Below, piece by piece: positions 54,550 through 62,836 of a stretch of 64,000 nucleotides of DNA. The notes below the pieces were generated by a model. The model did no database searches. It saw only the letters and a list, made by a program, of their open reading frames with translations, and was not told the origin of the DNA. The stretch covers positions 1-64,000 of the forward strand of contig JAEDMJ010000003.1 of the NCBI GenBank assembly GCA_016303065.1, given 5' to 3'. Origin of the DNA: Clostridiales bacterium. Its GTDB lineage: Bacteria; Bacillota; Clostridia; Oscillospirales; QAMX01. Position 1 is the first letter of the stretch; each line of letters opens with the position of its first letter. Both the position numbers and the translations under genes were made by a program.

Positions 54550-55355
54550 ACGGTCACCAGGGGGATTATCTTCGTCGCGATCCAGACCAGCGCCGCCGCA
54601 AGCATGATGCTGTCGCAGCGGTCAAGCAGACCTCCGTGGCCCGGAATTATCTTTCCGTAGTCCTTAATGCCCCTCTCGCGCTTGATAAACGAAAACATAA
54701 GATCTCCGAACTGCGCGGCTCCGCTGCAAACGACTCCGAGCACGCATATCACCGCCCAGCGCGGCTCCGCTCCGAATCCAAACCGAAGCACGGCGCAGTA
54801 GACCGCGGACGCCGCGGCGGAAAACACCAGCCCTCCGACGCTTCCTTCGACGGTCTTTTTGGGACTTATCTTCGGACACAGCTTTCGCTTTCCGAACCAG
54901 CGGCCGAAAAAGTACCCGCCCGTGTCGGACATCCACGCCGCCGCCATCGGATAAAGCACGAGATAGATCCCGTTCTCAGCCTTGAGTATCGCCACAAACG
55001 ACGAAAGCATTATCGGCACCACAAGCGCAGAAAAATAGACCGGAGCAATCCCGTCGAAGCGGAGATTTCCGCTCATTGCCATTCCAAACAGTATCACGGT
55101 CAGCACAAGTATCCCCGCAACGATTATCCAGGCATCCGCGCCGAACCAGCACAGGAGGGGTATCCCCGCAGCCAGAATACACGCCGCCGCCACCGCGGTT
55201 TTTTTCCTCAGAATCCGGGTGTTCCACAGGAGTTCTATCTGAATCAGGGCACAGACTATCGCAATAAGCGACGAAAACCCCCATCCCGGCACCAGAAAGA
55301 CCACACAAAGTATGATCGGAATACCGATCACCCCGGTCATTATTCGGGTAAACAT
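54546..55355 (-). CDS. cdsA: Phosphatidate cytidylyltransferase
   Basis: 269 residues, about eight membrane helices. The family signature at the end, KDYGKIIPGHGGLLDRCDS, and SDTGGYFFGRWFGKRK before it identify CdsA. It makes CDP-diacylglycerol from phosphatidate and CTP, the precursor of membrane phospholipids. Between dxr and uppS in the conserved order. Confidence 0.96.
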   Translation of the reverse strand: MFTRIMTGVIGIPIILCVVFLVPGWGFSSLIAIVCALIQIELLWNTRILRKKTAVAAACILAAGIPLLCWFGADAWIIVAGILVLTVILFGMAMSGNLRFDGIAPVYFSALVVPIMLSSFVAILKAENGIYLVLYPMAAAWMSDTGGYFFGRWFGKRKLCPKISPKKTVEGSVGGLVFSAAASAVYCAVLRFGFGAEPRWAVICVLGVVCSGAAQFGDLMFSFIKRERGIKDYGKIIPGHGGLLDRCDSIMLAAALVWIATKIIPLVTV

Positions 55356-55420
55356 TAATATCTCTTCCCCCAGTATCCGGCAGCACCGGCAAATTTATAC
55401 CCCCGCACGGAAAAGGCGTC

Positions 55421-56161
55421 TCAAACCCCTCCGAATCTTCTCTTTCTTCCGGCAAACCAGCTTATTGCCTCATCAAGTTTTTCCGGAGTAAAGTCCGGAA
55501 AAAGGGTGTCCGTGAAATAGAGCTCTGAATACGCGCTCTGCCAAAGCAGAAAGTTTGAAATTCTCGATTCCGCACCCGTGCGTATCAAAAGCTCCGGATC
55601 GGGAAGCCCCCTTGTCCACAAGCTTTCAGAAAACAACTCTTCATCTATTTCTTCCGGCTGTATCTCGCCGTTTTTAACTTTTTGAGCCAGCTTCTGCGCC
55701 GCCCGGACAATATCGAGCCGTCCGCCGTAATTGACGCACACATTAACTATTATGCCGGTGCAGGCATCCGATATAACGCGGTTTTTCCCGATGAGCTCCT
55801 GTATATCGCGGGGGAGACGGTCGGTGTCTCCCAAAAATCTGAGGCGCACGTTTTCTTCGGCAAGCTGGGCGCAGCTGTCCCGGAGGTATTTTCTGAGAAG
55901 GTCCATAATTCCTTCGACCTCATCCTGCGGGCGCTTCCAGTTTTCCGTCGAAAACGCGAAAACCGTCAGCTGTTCAACGCCGATGCTGTCGCAGTATCTT
56001 GAGATCGTGCGAAATGTCTCCGCGCCGGCAGAGTGCCCAAAACTTCTCGGAAGTCCGCGCTTTTTGGCCCAGCGGCCGTTTCCATCCATAATAATCGCGA
56101 TATGCCGCGGCATTACTGCCGCGGCTGTACCGTTTTTCTTATTTCTTCTGAAAAGAGCCAT
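55421..56161 (-). CDS. uppS: Isoprenyl transferase (undecaprenyl diphosphate synthase)
   Basis: 246 residues. Opens IAIIMDGNGRWAKKRGLPRS with the catalytic Asp, has ENWKRPQDEVEGIMDLL, and ends with the RTGAESRISNFLLWQSAYSE region. It builds the C55 lipid carrier for cell wall and glycan export from IPP and FPP. The gene starts at the last base of the frr stop region. Confidence 0.96.
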   Translation of the reverse strand: MALFRRNKKNGTAAAVMPRHIAIIMDGNGRWAKKRGLPRSFGHSAGAETFRTISRYCDSIGVEQLTVFAFSTENWKRPQDEVEGIMDLLRKYLRDSCAQLAEENVRLRFLGDTDRLPRDIQELIGKNRVISDACTGIIVNVCVNYGGRLDIVRAAQKLAQKVKNGEIQPEEIDEELFSESLWTRGLPDPELLIRTGAESRISNFLLWQSAYSELYFTDTLFPDFTPEKLDEAISWFAGRKRRFGGV

Positions 56162-56715
56162 TATACTTCAAGAATTTCCTTTTCCTTGGCTGCAACGACT
56201 TTGTCAATCTCTTTGACGTACTTGTCGACAAGCTCCTGGATGTCTTTTTCGACGATCTTGAGGTCGTCCTCAGTGATCTCGCTCTTCTTCTTCATTGCCT
56301 TGTACTTATCCATGGCGTCGCGGCGGACGTTTCTGACCGTCACTTTGGCTTCCTCGCCGTACTTTTTGACGCCCTTTGCAAGGTCGCGGCGGCGCTCCTC
56401 TGTAAGGGGCGGGAAAGAAAGGCGGATTGCTTTTCCGTCGCTTACGGGAGTTATGCCCACATCGGACTGGAGAATCGCCTTTTCAACGGCTTTCAGAACC
56501 GACGGATCCCAGGGAGACACCATGAGCACTCTCGGCTCCGGAACGGATATGGAGGCAAGCTGGTTGATCGGCGTGGGAGTTCCGTAATATTCGACGTTAA
56601 CTTTGTCAAGAACGGATGCGTTCGCGCGGCCGGCGCGGATCGTCGACAGCTCATAGGAGAGCGCGTCGATGGTTTTCTTCATTTTGCTTTCGATTTCCGG
56701 ATAAGTGTCTTTCAT
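56161..56715 (-). CDS. frr: Ribosome recycling factor
   Basis: 184 residues, usual length. Family blocks seen: RAGRANASVLDKVNVEYYGT, ISVPEPRVLMVSPWD and PPLTEERRRDLAK. It splits post-termination ribosomes with EF-G. Between uppS and pyrH. Confidence 0.98.
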   Translation of the reverse strand: MKDTYPEIESKMKKTIDALSYELSTIRAGRANASVLDKVNVEYYGTPTPINQLASISVPEPRVLMVSPWDPSVLKAVEKAILQSDVGITPVSDGKAIRLSFPPLTEERRRDLAKGVKKYGEEAKVTVRNVRRDAMDKYKAMKKKSEITEDDLKIVEKDIQELVDKYVKEIDKVVAAKEKEILEV

Positions 56716-56741
56716 GTCGTCCTCCTAAAAATCATTCAAAT

Positions 56742-57464
56742 TCAGTCTATTGTCACAAGTGTTCCGACGTCTTCACCGAGGACAGCCCGGCAAATGTTCT
56801 CCGGATCCTCCAGAGCAAACAGCAGAAGCGGTATCCCGCTGTCAAGGGCAAGGCTCGTCGCCGTCAGGTCGAGAGCTCTTAAACCCCTGTCAAGAATTTC
56901 CTTGTGCGTGATGTGCTCAAAGCGCTTTGCGTTTGGCACAACGCGCGGATCCGCGTCATAGATACCGTCGATGTTCTTTGCAAGCAGCACCACATCGGCT
57001 CCGATCTCAATTCCTCTGAGCACCGCGCCGGTGTCCGTGGAAAAATACGGGCTTCCGGTGCCGCATCCGAAAATGACGACCTTTCCGCTTTCCAAAGCGG
57101 CAACGGCGCCGCGCCTTGTAAACGGCTCGGCGATACGCTGCATATCCACGGCCGTCTGCACTTCGCATTTGACGCCTTCCTGCTCAAGGATGTCGGCAAG
57201 CGCCAGACTGTTCATGACCGTTGCGAGCATTCCCATGTGATCCGCCCGGGAACGCTCCATTCCCACGGCCTTTGCTCCGCGCCAGAAGTTTCCGCCTCCG
57301 ACGACAATCCCGACCTGGACGCCCATTGCGCTGCACTTTGCGATTGCCCGGCAGACGTTCCTGACCACATCCCAGTCGTAGCCGAACCCGCCCGCGGCGA
57401 GAGCCTCTCCGCTTATCTTGACAAGAACCCTGCGATATTTTGCGGCCCCGTTTTTACAGCTCAT
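56742..57464 (-). CDS. pyrH: Uridylate kinase (UMP kinase)
   Basis: 240 residues from the ATG at 57464, which has AAGGAG nine bases upstream; earlier in-frame Mets are in the leader. RRVLVKISGEALA (ATP-binding lysine), VGIVVGGGNFWRG and VDMQRIAEPFTRRGAV are family blocks. It makes UDP from UMP. First gene of the eight-gene operon that ends with polC; tsf, which often precedes it, is not here. Confidence 0.97.
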   Translation of the reverse strand: MSCKNGAAKYRRVLVKISGEALAAGGFGYDWDVVRNVCRAIAKCSAMGVQVGIVVGGGNFWRGAKAVGMERSRADHMGMLATVMNSLALADILEQEGVKCEVQTAVDMQRIAEPFTRRGAVAALESGKVVIFGCGTGSPYFSTDTGAVLRGIEIGADVVLLAKNIDGIYDADPRVVPNAKRFEHITHKEILDRGLRALDLTATSLALDSGIPLLLFALEDPENICRAVLGEDVGTLVTID

Positions 57465-57519
57465 GCCGACCATCTCCTTTTTGCGCGCGGGACACATACC
57501 CGCACTTTTATACTGAAAT

Positions 57520-57548
57520 ATTATACCACAGCGGTCGGTCAATTGCAA
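57520..57548 (-). promoter_or_regulatory. Promoter of the pyrH-polC operon
   Basis: TTGCAA (57543-57548) and TATAAT (57520-57525) on the minus strand, 17 bases apart, with TG before the -10 (extended -10). Confidence 0.75.
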
Positions 57549-57573
57549 CAACCCAAACCGCCCGCGGCTTCTC

Positions 57574-60363
57574 TCAGCTTATAAACTTTATCGCCGCAAC
57601 GCCCATGGACGGAAGCTCAACAGACGCGCCGTTTCCGTCGATTTCAAGTTCGCGCAGCGGATTTTCGCAGCAGTCCACAAGCACCGCCCTTACGGGACGT
57701 CTGAAAAGCTCCACGCGCGCGTCGGTCTTTTCTCCCGAGACATTGTATACGCGCACGACTATGCCGTTTCCGTCCTCCGCCGGCTTCAGCGCCGACAGCG
57801 CCGCTCCGCTCACCCTCACCGCGGAGGCGTCCGCCGGAAGGCTGCCCACATGGGGCGTCACGCTTGCATAAACCGTGGGATGGGAAAATTTCACGGCGGT
57901 TTCCAAAAGCGCCTCTGCCCTCTGCTCCGACACGGCGACGCCAAGACGCACATCGTGCACGCCGTATTCCGGATACGGATCCGGATCCGTGGACGCGCGA
58001 ATCAGAGAGACCGAAACCTCTTTTCCGGAACTTCTGAACCCGTATTTTGTGTCCGCCGTCAGCATGATAAGCGGAAGTCCCGGGTCCATGGCGTTTTCCG
58101 GCGCGCAGAAGCTCAGACAGGGAATGTCGTGACGGGCGGGCTCGCGCTTTATAACGCCCATCGGAATGTCGCAGAAGGATTTTCCGGAAACATATCCGAA
58201 GGGGACGGAGAACACAAGCGACGGAATCCGCTCTTTCGAGCCGATCTCGTGCCAGTCGGCTTTCACCGCAAACTCCAGAAGCCTGGATTTTGCGCCGAGA
58301 CTGACCGTCACGGTCAGTTTCGAGGCGCCGAAGGAAAGGCTGTACCTCACGCTTGAGCGCACGGGCCCTCTTTCCACCTTTTCGACTCTGACGGCTCTCG
58401 TCTCGTTCAGATCTTCGACGCGGCTGCGGTTCCCGACGCGCCATGCGCTCATGCCGTTCACCGTGTCCTCTTCGATGTATTCAAACCGGCAGGAGGGCTC
58501 GTCGATAAGCTCCACGCCTCCCCGCGGGCGCAGGGAGACAAGCTTCATGGAACGCCTGTCAAACCTTGCGCATATGAGGCCGTTGTCGAGAACGACGTCC
58601 TCGTCGGAGATGTCTTCAACGCGGTCGTTGCGCTCAAACCAGCCTTTTTCAAAGCTTTCAAGCTTCTTTTCACCTTCGGTTATCCAGCAGACGGTCCACC
58701 CCAGCGGCGGCACGGCAAGCTCTGCGGTCAAACGGACAAACCTGTGGTCCCAGTACCAGTTCCCGATCTCGAGGATCTGATGCGCGCACTCCGCTCCGTC
58801 AAAGCGAAGCACCTTCAGACAGTTCACGTCTCCCTGCCAGTCCCAAACGGTGATCTCCACGGGTTCCGTTCTCAGATACTCCGTCGTATTGTAGACGATG
58901 AACGCCCGGTTCCTGCCCCGTCCCCTTTCGGTTTTCGGGAGAGAAAATCCGGAATCCTGTCCCAAAGAGTAGCCCACTCCCGCTCCCTCGGAAACGGTCA
59001 GCTCTCCGCTTTCCGCGTCGAGCAGCGACACGTCGATGTGATCCCCGGCGCAGGCCATCGCCCTTGTGGACGCGGCATTCACAGCCGCAAGGGCTTTTTG
59101 AAACTCTCCCAGGGCATACTCCCTTGTCTCGACCTTTCCGCTTCCGGGAAGAATGTCGTGGAAGTGGTTGAACAGCACCTTTTCCCAGGCGCCGCCCAGA
59201 GCTTTTCCGCACTTTTCACCGGAGACCATGTCCGCGACGGCCGCCAGCGCCTCCCCGTCCCCAAGTCTTGCCTCGGCAATGCGGTTCGCCATTTTTATGC
59301 GCGACTGGGAGGTGTAGCATCCGGTGAATATGAAATTCTTTTCCCCCGAATAAACCGGGAGCTTTTCGCGGATTTTTTCGAGGGCGGCAAAGTATTCCCC
59401 AAAGGTTCCGCAGCGCATCTCAGCCACAAGGGGCCAGGAGGCAATATCCCGTATGCGCTCGATATCGCGGCGCGTGGGTCCGCCGCCGTGGTCTCCGACG
59501 CCGTAAACCTTGAGCATTGTGTCCGTACCGTAGCGGCTGCAAAACTCCGGCGCCATGAGCACGGCCTCCGGCGATATGGAGCCGTTGTACCATTTCGCTT
59601 CCTTGCAGCACAAAAGCTCCGCTCCCGATTCCGAGCGCCAGCGGTAAAGACAGTCCTCGTAAAAGCCCCGGCAGTGGTAATAATATCTGACTCCGCCGGA
59701 GGCGCAGATCTCCGGCACATTGGCCGAATGGCCGAAGGTGTCCGGTTCAAAATCGATGTTCAGCGCTTCGGGATCCAGACCCCAAACTTCGGACATATAG
59801 CTCTTCGTGTTCAGAATATGCCGCGTCAGGGATTCGCCCGAAGGCATATTCTTGTCGGTTTCCACCCAGGTCGACGCCGTCACTTCCCAGCGGCCTTCTT
59901 TTATCCTGAGTTTTATCTCCTCCATAAGCCACGGCGCGTATTTCTCAACGATTCGGTACACCGACGCCTGGGACTGGGCAAAGGTGAACTCCGGATATTC
60001 CCGCATCAGACCGAGGACAGTCCGGAAAGTGTCCACGGTCAGCCCGGCGGTTTCCTGGAACCCCCACATCCAGTTCATGTCGATGTGAGCGTGACCCACG
60101 CACAGAACCTTGTATTTTTTGCACTCCGCAGAATATGGCAGCAGCACTTTTTCGGCAAACTGCGCCGCAGCGTCGGTTATGACTCCGTCGGATTTGACGG
60201 ACTCAAGAAGCGCGTCCGCGGAGAGCTCGATATCCCTGTCAAAACGCCCGCCCTGAACTCCTGAAAGCCTTGTTAAGTATTCGAGTTCGGATGTGATCCT
60301 TTCCGCCCAGTAGGACTTGCCGTTTTCAAGCTTCAGCTTTAAGATCTTTTCTGCAAGAGTCAT
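57574..60363 (-). CDS. Alpha-mannosidase, glycoside hydrolase family 38
   Basis: 929 residues. The catalytic domain has the zinc motif GHAHIDMNW (His91, His93, Asp95) and the nucleophile Asp208 in DFEPDTFGHSANVPEI; the later beta domains end with a PSMGVAAIKFIS-type strand. It releases alpha-linked mannose from N-glycan-like oligosaccharides. No signal peptide, so cytoplasmic. It starts ATG overlapping the ruvX stop (ATGA) and shares that promoter. No terminator is seen after it; the pyrH promoter lies just beyond. Confidence 0.94.
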   Translation of the reverse strand: MTLAEKILKLKLENGKSYWAERITSELEYLTRLSGVQGGRFDRDIELSADALLESVKSDGVITDAAAQFAEKVLLPYSAECKKYKVLCVGHAHIDMNWMWGFQETAGLTVDTFRTVLGLMREYPEFTFAQSQASVYRIVEKYAPWLMEEIKLRIKEGRWEVTASTWVETDKNMPSGESLTRHILNTKSYMSEVWGLDPEALNIDFEPDTFGHSANVPEICASGGVRYYYHCRGFYEDCLYRWRSESGAELLCCKEAKWYNGSISPEAVLMAPEFCSRYGTDTMLKVYGVGDHGGGPTRRDIERIRDIASWPLVAEMRCGTFGEYFAALEKIREKLPVYSGEKNFIFTGCYTSQSRIKMANRIAEARLGDGEALAAVADMVSGEKCGKALGGAWEKVLFNHFHDILPGSGKVETREYALGEFQKALAAVNAASTRAMACAGDHIDVSLLDAESGELTVSEGAGVGYSLGQDSGFSLPKTERGRGRNRAFIVYNTTEYLRTEPVEITVWDWQGDVNCLKVLRFDGAECAHQILEIGNWYWDHRFVRLTAELAVPPLGWTVCWITEGEKKLESFEKGWFERNDRVEDISDEDVVLDNGLICARFDRRSMKLVSLRPRGGVELIDEPSCRFEYIEEDTVNGMSAWRVGNRSRVEDLNETRAVRVEKVERGPVRSSVRYSLSFGASKLTVTVSLGAKSRLLEFAVKADWHEIGSKERIPSLVFSVPFGYVSGKSFCDIPMGVIKREPARHDIPCLSFCAPENAMDPGLPLIMLTADTKYGFRSSGKEVSVSLIRASTDPDPYPEYGVHDVRLGVAVSEQRAEALLETAVKFSHPTVYASVTPHVGSLPADASAVRVSGAALSALKPAEDGNGIVVRVYNVSGEKTDARVELFRRPVRAVLVDCCENPLRELEIDGNGASVELPSMGVAAIKFIS

Positions 60364-60788
60364 CTCTTTTCCTCCTCGTGTTTTAAGATTCCCATATATG
60401 TTTCAAGTATCAGCGACGCCGCCACTGCGTCCACCGTATTCTTTCTCTTTTTTCCGTACACACCGTTGTCCCCGAGGATCCTGTGAGCGTCCACGGTCGT
60501 GCGTCTCTCGTCCACAAGGTCGACGCGCAGCCCCGTGCGCCCGGCAAGCTCCCGGGCAATGCGTTCCGCCCGCTCCGCCCGTTCGCCTTTTGAACCGTCC
60601 ATGTTCACCGGACATCCGACCGCCACGGCGCCCGGACGCTTTTCTTCAAACAGCGCGCACAGCCTGTCCAAAAGCCGTGCAGTATTTTTTTCCCGGAGCA
60701 CTTCCGTCTCTCCCACAAGCGTCATCATTATGTCTGAAAAAGCGACGCCCGTCCTGCTGTCTCCGAGATCCACCGCGCAGACCTTCAT
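60360..60788 (-). CDS. ruvX: Putative Holliday junction resolvase RuvX/YqgF
   Basis: 142 residues, standard length. The RNase H-like fold has KVCAVDLGDSRTGVAFSD at the start, VGCPVNMDGSKG and DLVDERRTTVDAHRIL, then KRKNTVDAVAASLILETYM with the catalytic acidic residues. It is thought to act on branched nucleic acids or 16S rRNA 5' ends. Its coupling with a mannosidase has no obvious reason; usually it lies by alaS or mltG. Confidence 0.93.
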   Translation of the reverse strand: MKVCAVDLGDSRTGVAFSDIMMTLVGETEVLREKNTARLLDRLCALFEEKRPGAVAVGCPVNMDGSKGERAERAERIARELAGRTGLRVDLVDERRTTVDAHRILGDNGVYGKKRKNTVDAVAASLILETYMGILKHEEEKR

Positions 60789-60820
60789 TTCTCCGCCTCC
60801 CCTGCTCGATTCACCTGCTT

Positions 60821-60850
60821 ATTATATCGCATTTTCGGCCGTTCTGGCAA
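60821..60850 (-). promoter_or_regulatory. Promoter of ruvX-GH38
   Basis: TTGCCA (60845-60850) and TATAAT (60821-60826) on the minus strand, 18 bases apart. Confidence 0.65.
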
Positions 60851-60900
60851 CAGTTATTTTCCTTTTTCGATTTTTTCCGCGCGCTTCTCCCCCCAAAAGC

Positions 60901-60938
60901 AAAAAGCGCGCGCCCCTTTTTCCCAAAGAAGTGCGCGC
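60901..60938 (-). terminator. Likely terminator of the rsmI-TGT-16S methyltransferase operon
   Basis: GCGCGC arms (60906-60911 and 60933-60938) around a purine-rich loop; TTTTTGCTTTT follows on the minus strand. Confidence 0.55.
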
Positions 60939-60948
60939 CGAAAAAAAG

Positions 60949-61734
60949 CTATTTTCGGAAAACGACGTACAGAAGCTCCGTGCCTATGACCTCTTTTCCC
61001 GCAATTTCAAAACATTTCGGAAGTCCCGCTTCAAAGCGTTCGCCGTAAAACGCTTCCATTCCCCTGTCCCTGCCGCCAAGGGAACGAATCGGAAAGCTCA
61101 CGGCAAGCTTTTTCACGGAAAGCTCTTCCATAAGCCGGAACCCGCGCCCCTTCTCCTGGGCGTCAAGAACCGGCAGAAGCTTGAACAGGAACGCCGCGTC
61201 TGCCGTTTTTTCCGGAGCCTCCGCCGCCGCATCCATGGGCTCCGCCGTTCCGCGGATTCCCGCAAGCGCAAAAAAGCGCTCTATGAGAGCAAGACTTCTC
61301 ATGTCTATATCCGAGACCCAGTACTCCCTGACCGACGGCATCAGTCCCGCGCAGAACGGCGCAAAGCCGCACCCCGGTTCCAGGACGGACACGGGATTTT
61401 CAAGTTTTTCCGCCAAAAAGCCGTAAAACTCCGAAATAAAAGGAAGTCTCTCCCTTGTGGACGCGTGAAGCGAACAGATTTCCCTGAGCTCTTCTTCGGA
61501 GAGCATCCTTTTCCCGCGTTCCGCTTCTTCGAGTATTCCTGCGGCCCGCCTGTGGCAGTCCCCGTTTTCAAACGCACCGCAGAGTATATGCAGCCTGCGC
61601 TTCACGGCTTTTACGCAGTCCCTGTCCTTTTTATACTTCGCGCACTCTTCCCGGGAAATCTTTTCCACAAGCCCGGGGAAGACGAACGAATACTTTCCCT
61701 CTGCGGCTGCGGCCGCCGCGTCCTCAGCTCTCAC
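60949..61734 (-). CDS. 16S rRNA (guanine-1405-N7)-methyltransferase, ArmA/RmtB family
   Basis: 261 residues from the GTG at 61734, inside the end of the TGT-family gene (11-bp overlap, GGAG 13 bases upstream). ArmA and RmtB, which methylate G1405 of the 30S A site and block 4,6-linked deoxystreptamine aminoglycosides, are 257 and 251 residues. The match covers the whole chain: KRRLHILCGAF (47-57), LHASTRERLPFI (89-100), the SAM loop LEPGCGFAPFCAG (118-130) in place of LDIACGLNPLA, FLFKLLPVLD (182-191), AVSFPIRSLGGRDRGMEA (211-228) and GLPKCFEIAGKEVIGTELLY (237-256). Third gene after rsmI and the TGT-family gene, with no mobile element near, so it looks like a resident chromosomal gene. Its in-cell specificity is inferred from the family. 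Confidence 0.87.
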   Translation of the reverse strand: MRAEDAAAAAAEGKYSFVFPGLVEKISREECAKYKKDRDCVKAVKRRLHILCGAFENGDCHRRAAGILEEAERGKRMLSEEELREICSLHASTRERLPFISEFYGFLAEKLENPVSVLEPGCGFAPFCAGLMPSVREYWVSDIDMRSLALIERFFALAGIRGTAEPMDAAAEAPEKTADAAFLFKLLPVLDAQEKGRGFRLMEELSVKKLAVSFPIRSLGGRDRGMEAFYGERFEAGLPKCFEIAGKEVIGTELLYVVFRK

Positions 61735-62836
61735 GGGCCGAAAGAAGCTCCATAAGCTTCGTATAAAAGCGGAGGTTGTGCGCCGTCGCCAAACGCAGAG
61801 CCAAAGGCTCGCCGATGGAAAACAGATGCCGCAGATAGGCGCGGCTGTATCTGCGGCAGCAGATGCAGTCGCAGTGCTCCGACACCGGACGCGTGTCCCG
61901 CCAGTGGCGGTCGTCTTCGGGGTAATAGTGGGAATAGAACTTCGGGTCGGAAAGATCCAGCTCTTCCAGGGAGCGGCACTCCGGATTGAAAACAAAGAGG
62001 CGGTTGTGCCGCGCCTCACGGGTCGGTATCACGCAGTCAAAAAGCGTATATCCCATCTTCCGGCAGGCGACGATCTCTTCCGGACGTCCGACTCCCATGG
62101 CGTATTTTACTCCGTCGTCCGGCATGAGCTCCGCCGTATACGCCAGAAGATCGTAAAGAAGCTTTCCGTCCGGTCCCAGCGGCCACCCGCCGAAGCCGTA
62201 CCCCTCAAATCCGATCTCTTTAAGACCTGCGGCGCACTCTGCGCGGAGGGCGAGGTCTCCGGCCCCCTGAATTATGGCAAAAAGCTTCGGCTTCGCGCCC
62301 TTTGTCTTTCTGGCAGAGAGCTGGGTCTCAAACTCTTTTTTGCATCTTTTGGCCCAGCGCACCGTCGTGTCCACGGAAATGCGGTTCACTTCCGGCGCGG
62401 CGTCCGGCGCGGTGCAGTAGTCGAGGCACATCATAATGTCCGAACCGCAGGCGAACTGGGTCGATATGCATTTTTCCGGCGTCAGGACCGTCTTTTCTCC
62501 CCCGTCGGGTTTGAAAACAATTCCGTCGGGCCTGATCTCTCCGTATTTCGGATTCTCGCCGATAAGCGAAAACACCTGAAATCCACCCGAATCCGTCAGA
62601 ATCGGCCTGTTCCAGCCGATAAAGCGGTTCAGACCTCCCGCAGCTTTCAGGGTTCCCGGGCCCGGCTTTGAATTGAGGTGGTATGTGTTCATGACAAGTC
62701 CCGGCACGCGGCAGTCCTCAAGATCCTCCGCGCCGACGCAGCGGACAACTCCGCGCGTTCCGTCCGGGAAAAAAGCCGGAAACCTGAGCGATCCGTGTGG
62801 AAGCTCCATCTCTCTGAGTTTTTCAGTCAAGTTCAA
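61724..62836 (-). CDS. tRNA-guanine transglycosylase family protein, divergent
   Basis: 370 residues. The TGT barrel is clear: MNTYHLNSKPGPGTLKAAGG, TDSGGFQVFSL with Asp82, FAIIQGAGD, FDCVIPTREARHNRLF with Asp267, and the zinc site CDCICCRRYSRAYLRHLF with a later His. It exchanges G34 in tRNA for a 7-deazaguanine base (preQ1 in bacteria). Two points differ from standard Tgt: the block usually GGLSVGE reads FGGWPLGPDG (215-224), and the N terminus LRFPAFFPDGTRGVVR is variant. It is therefore a divergent branch, and the substrate base is uncertain. It overlaps rsmI by 14 bases and the methyltransferase by 11 bases. Confidence 0.85.
   Translation of the reverse strand: MNLTEKLREMELPHGSLRFPAFFPDGTRGVVRCVGAEDLEDCRVPGLVMNTYHLNSKPGPGTLKAAGGLNRFIGWNRPILTDSGGFQVFSLIGENPKYGEIRPDGIVFKPDGGEKTVLTPEKCISTQFACGSDIMMCLDYCTAPDAAPEVNRISVDTTVRWAKRCKKEFETQLSARKTKGAKPKLFAIIQGAGDLALRAECAAGLKEIGFEGYGFGGWPLGPDGKLLYDLLAYTAELMPDDGVKYAMGVGRPEEIVACRKMGYTLFDCVIPTREARHNRLFVFNPECRSLEELDLSDPKFYSHYYPEDDRHWRDTRPVSEHCDCICCRRYSRAYLRHLFSIGEPLALRLATAHNLRFYTKLMELLSARES

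Noticed and set aside
61735..62019. Longer start for the 16S methyltransferase giving ~95 extra residues
   Set aside because: Those residues are the TGT gene read in another frame; the family length and the GTG at 61734 fit without them.
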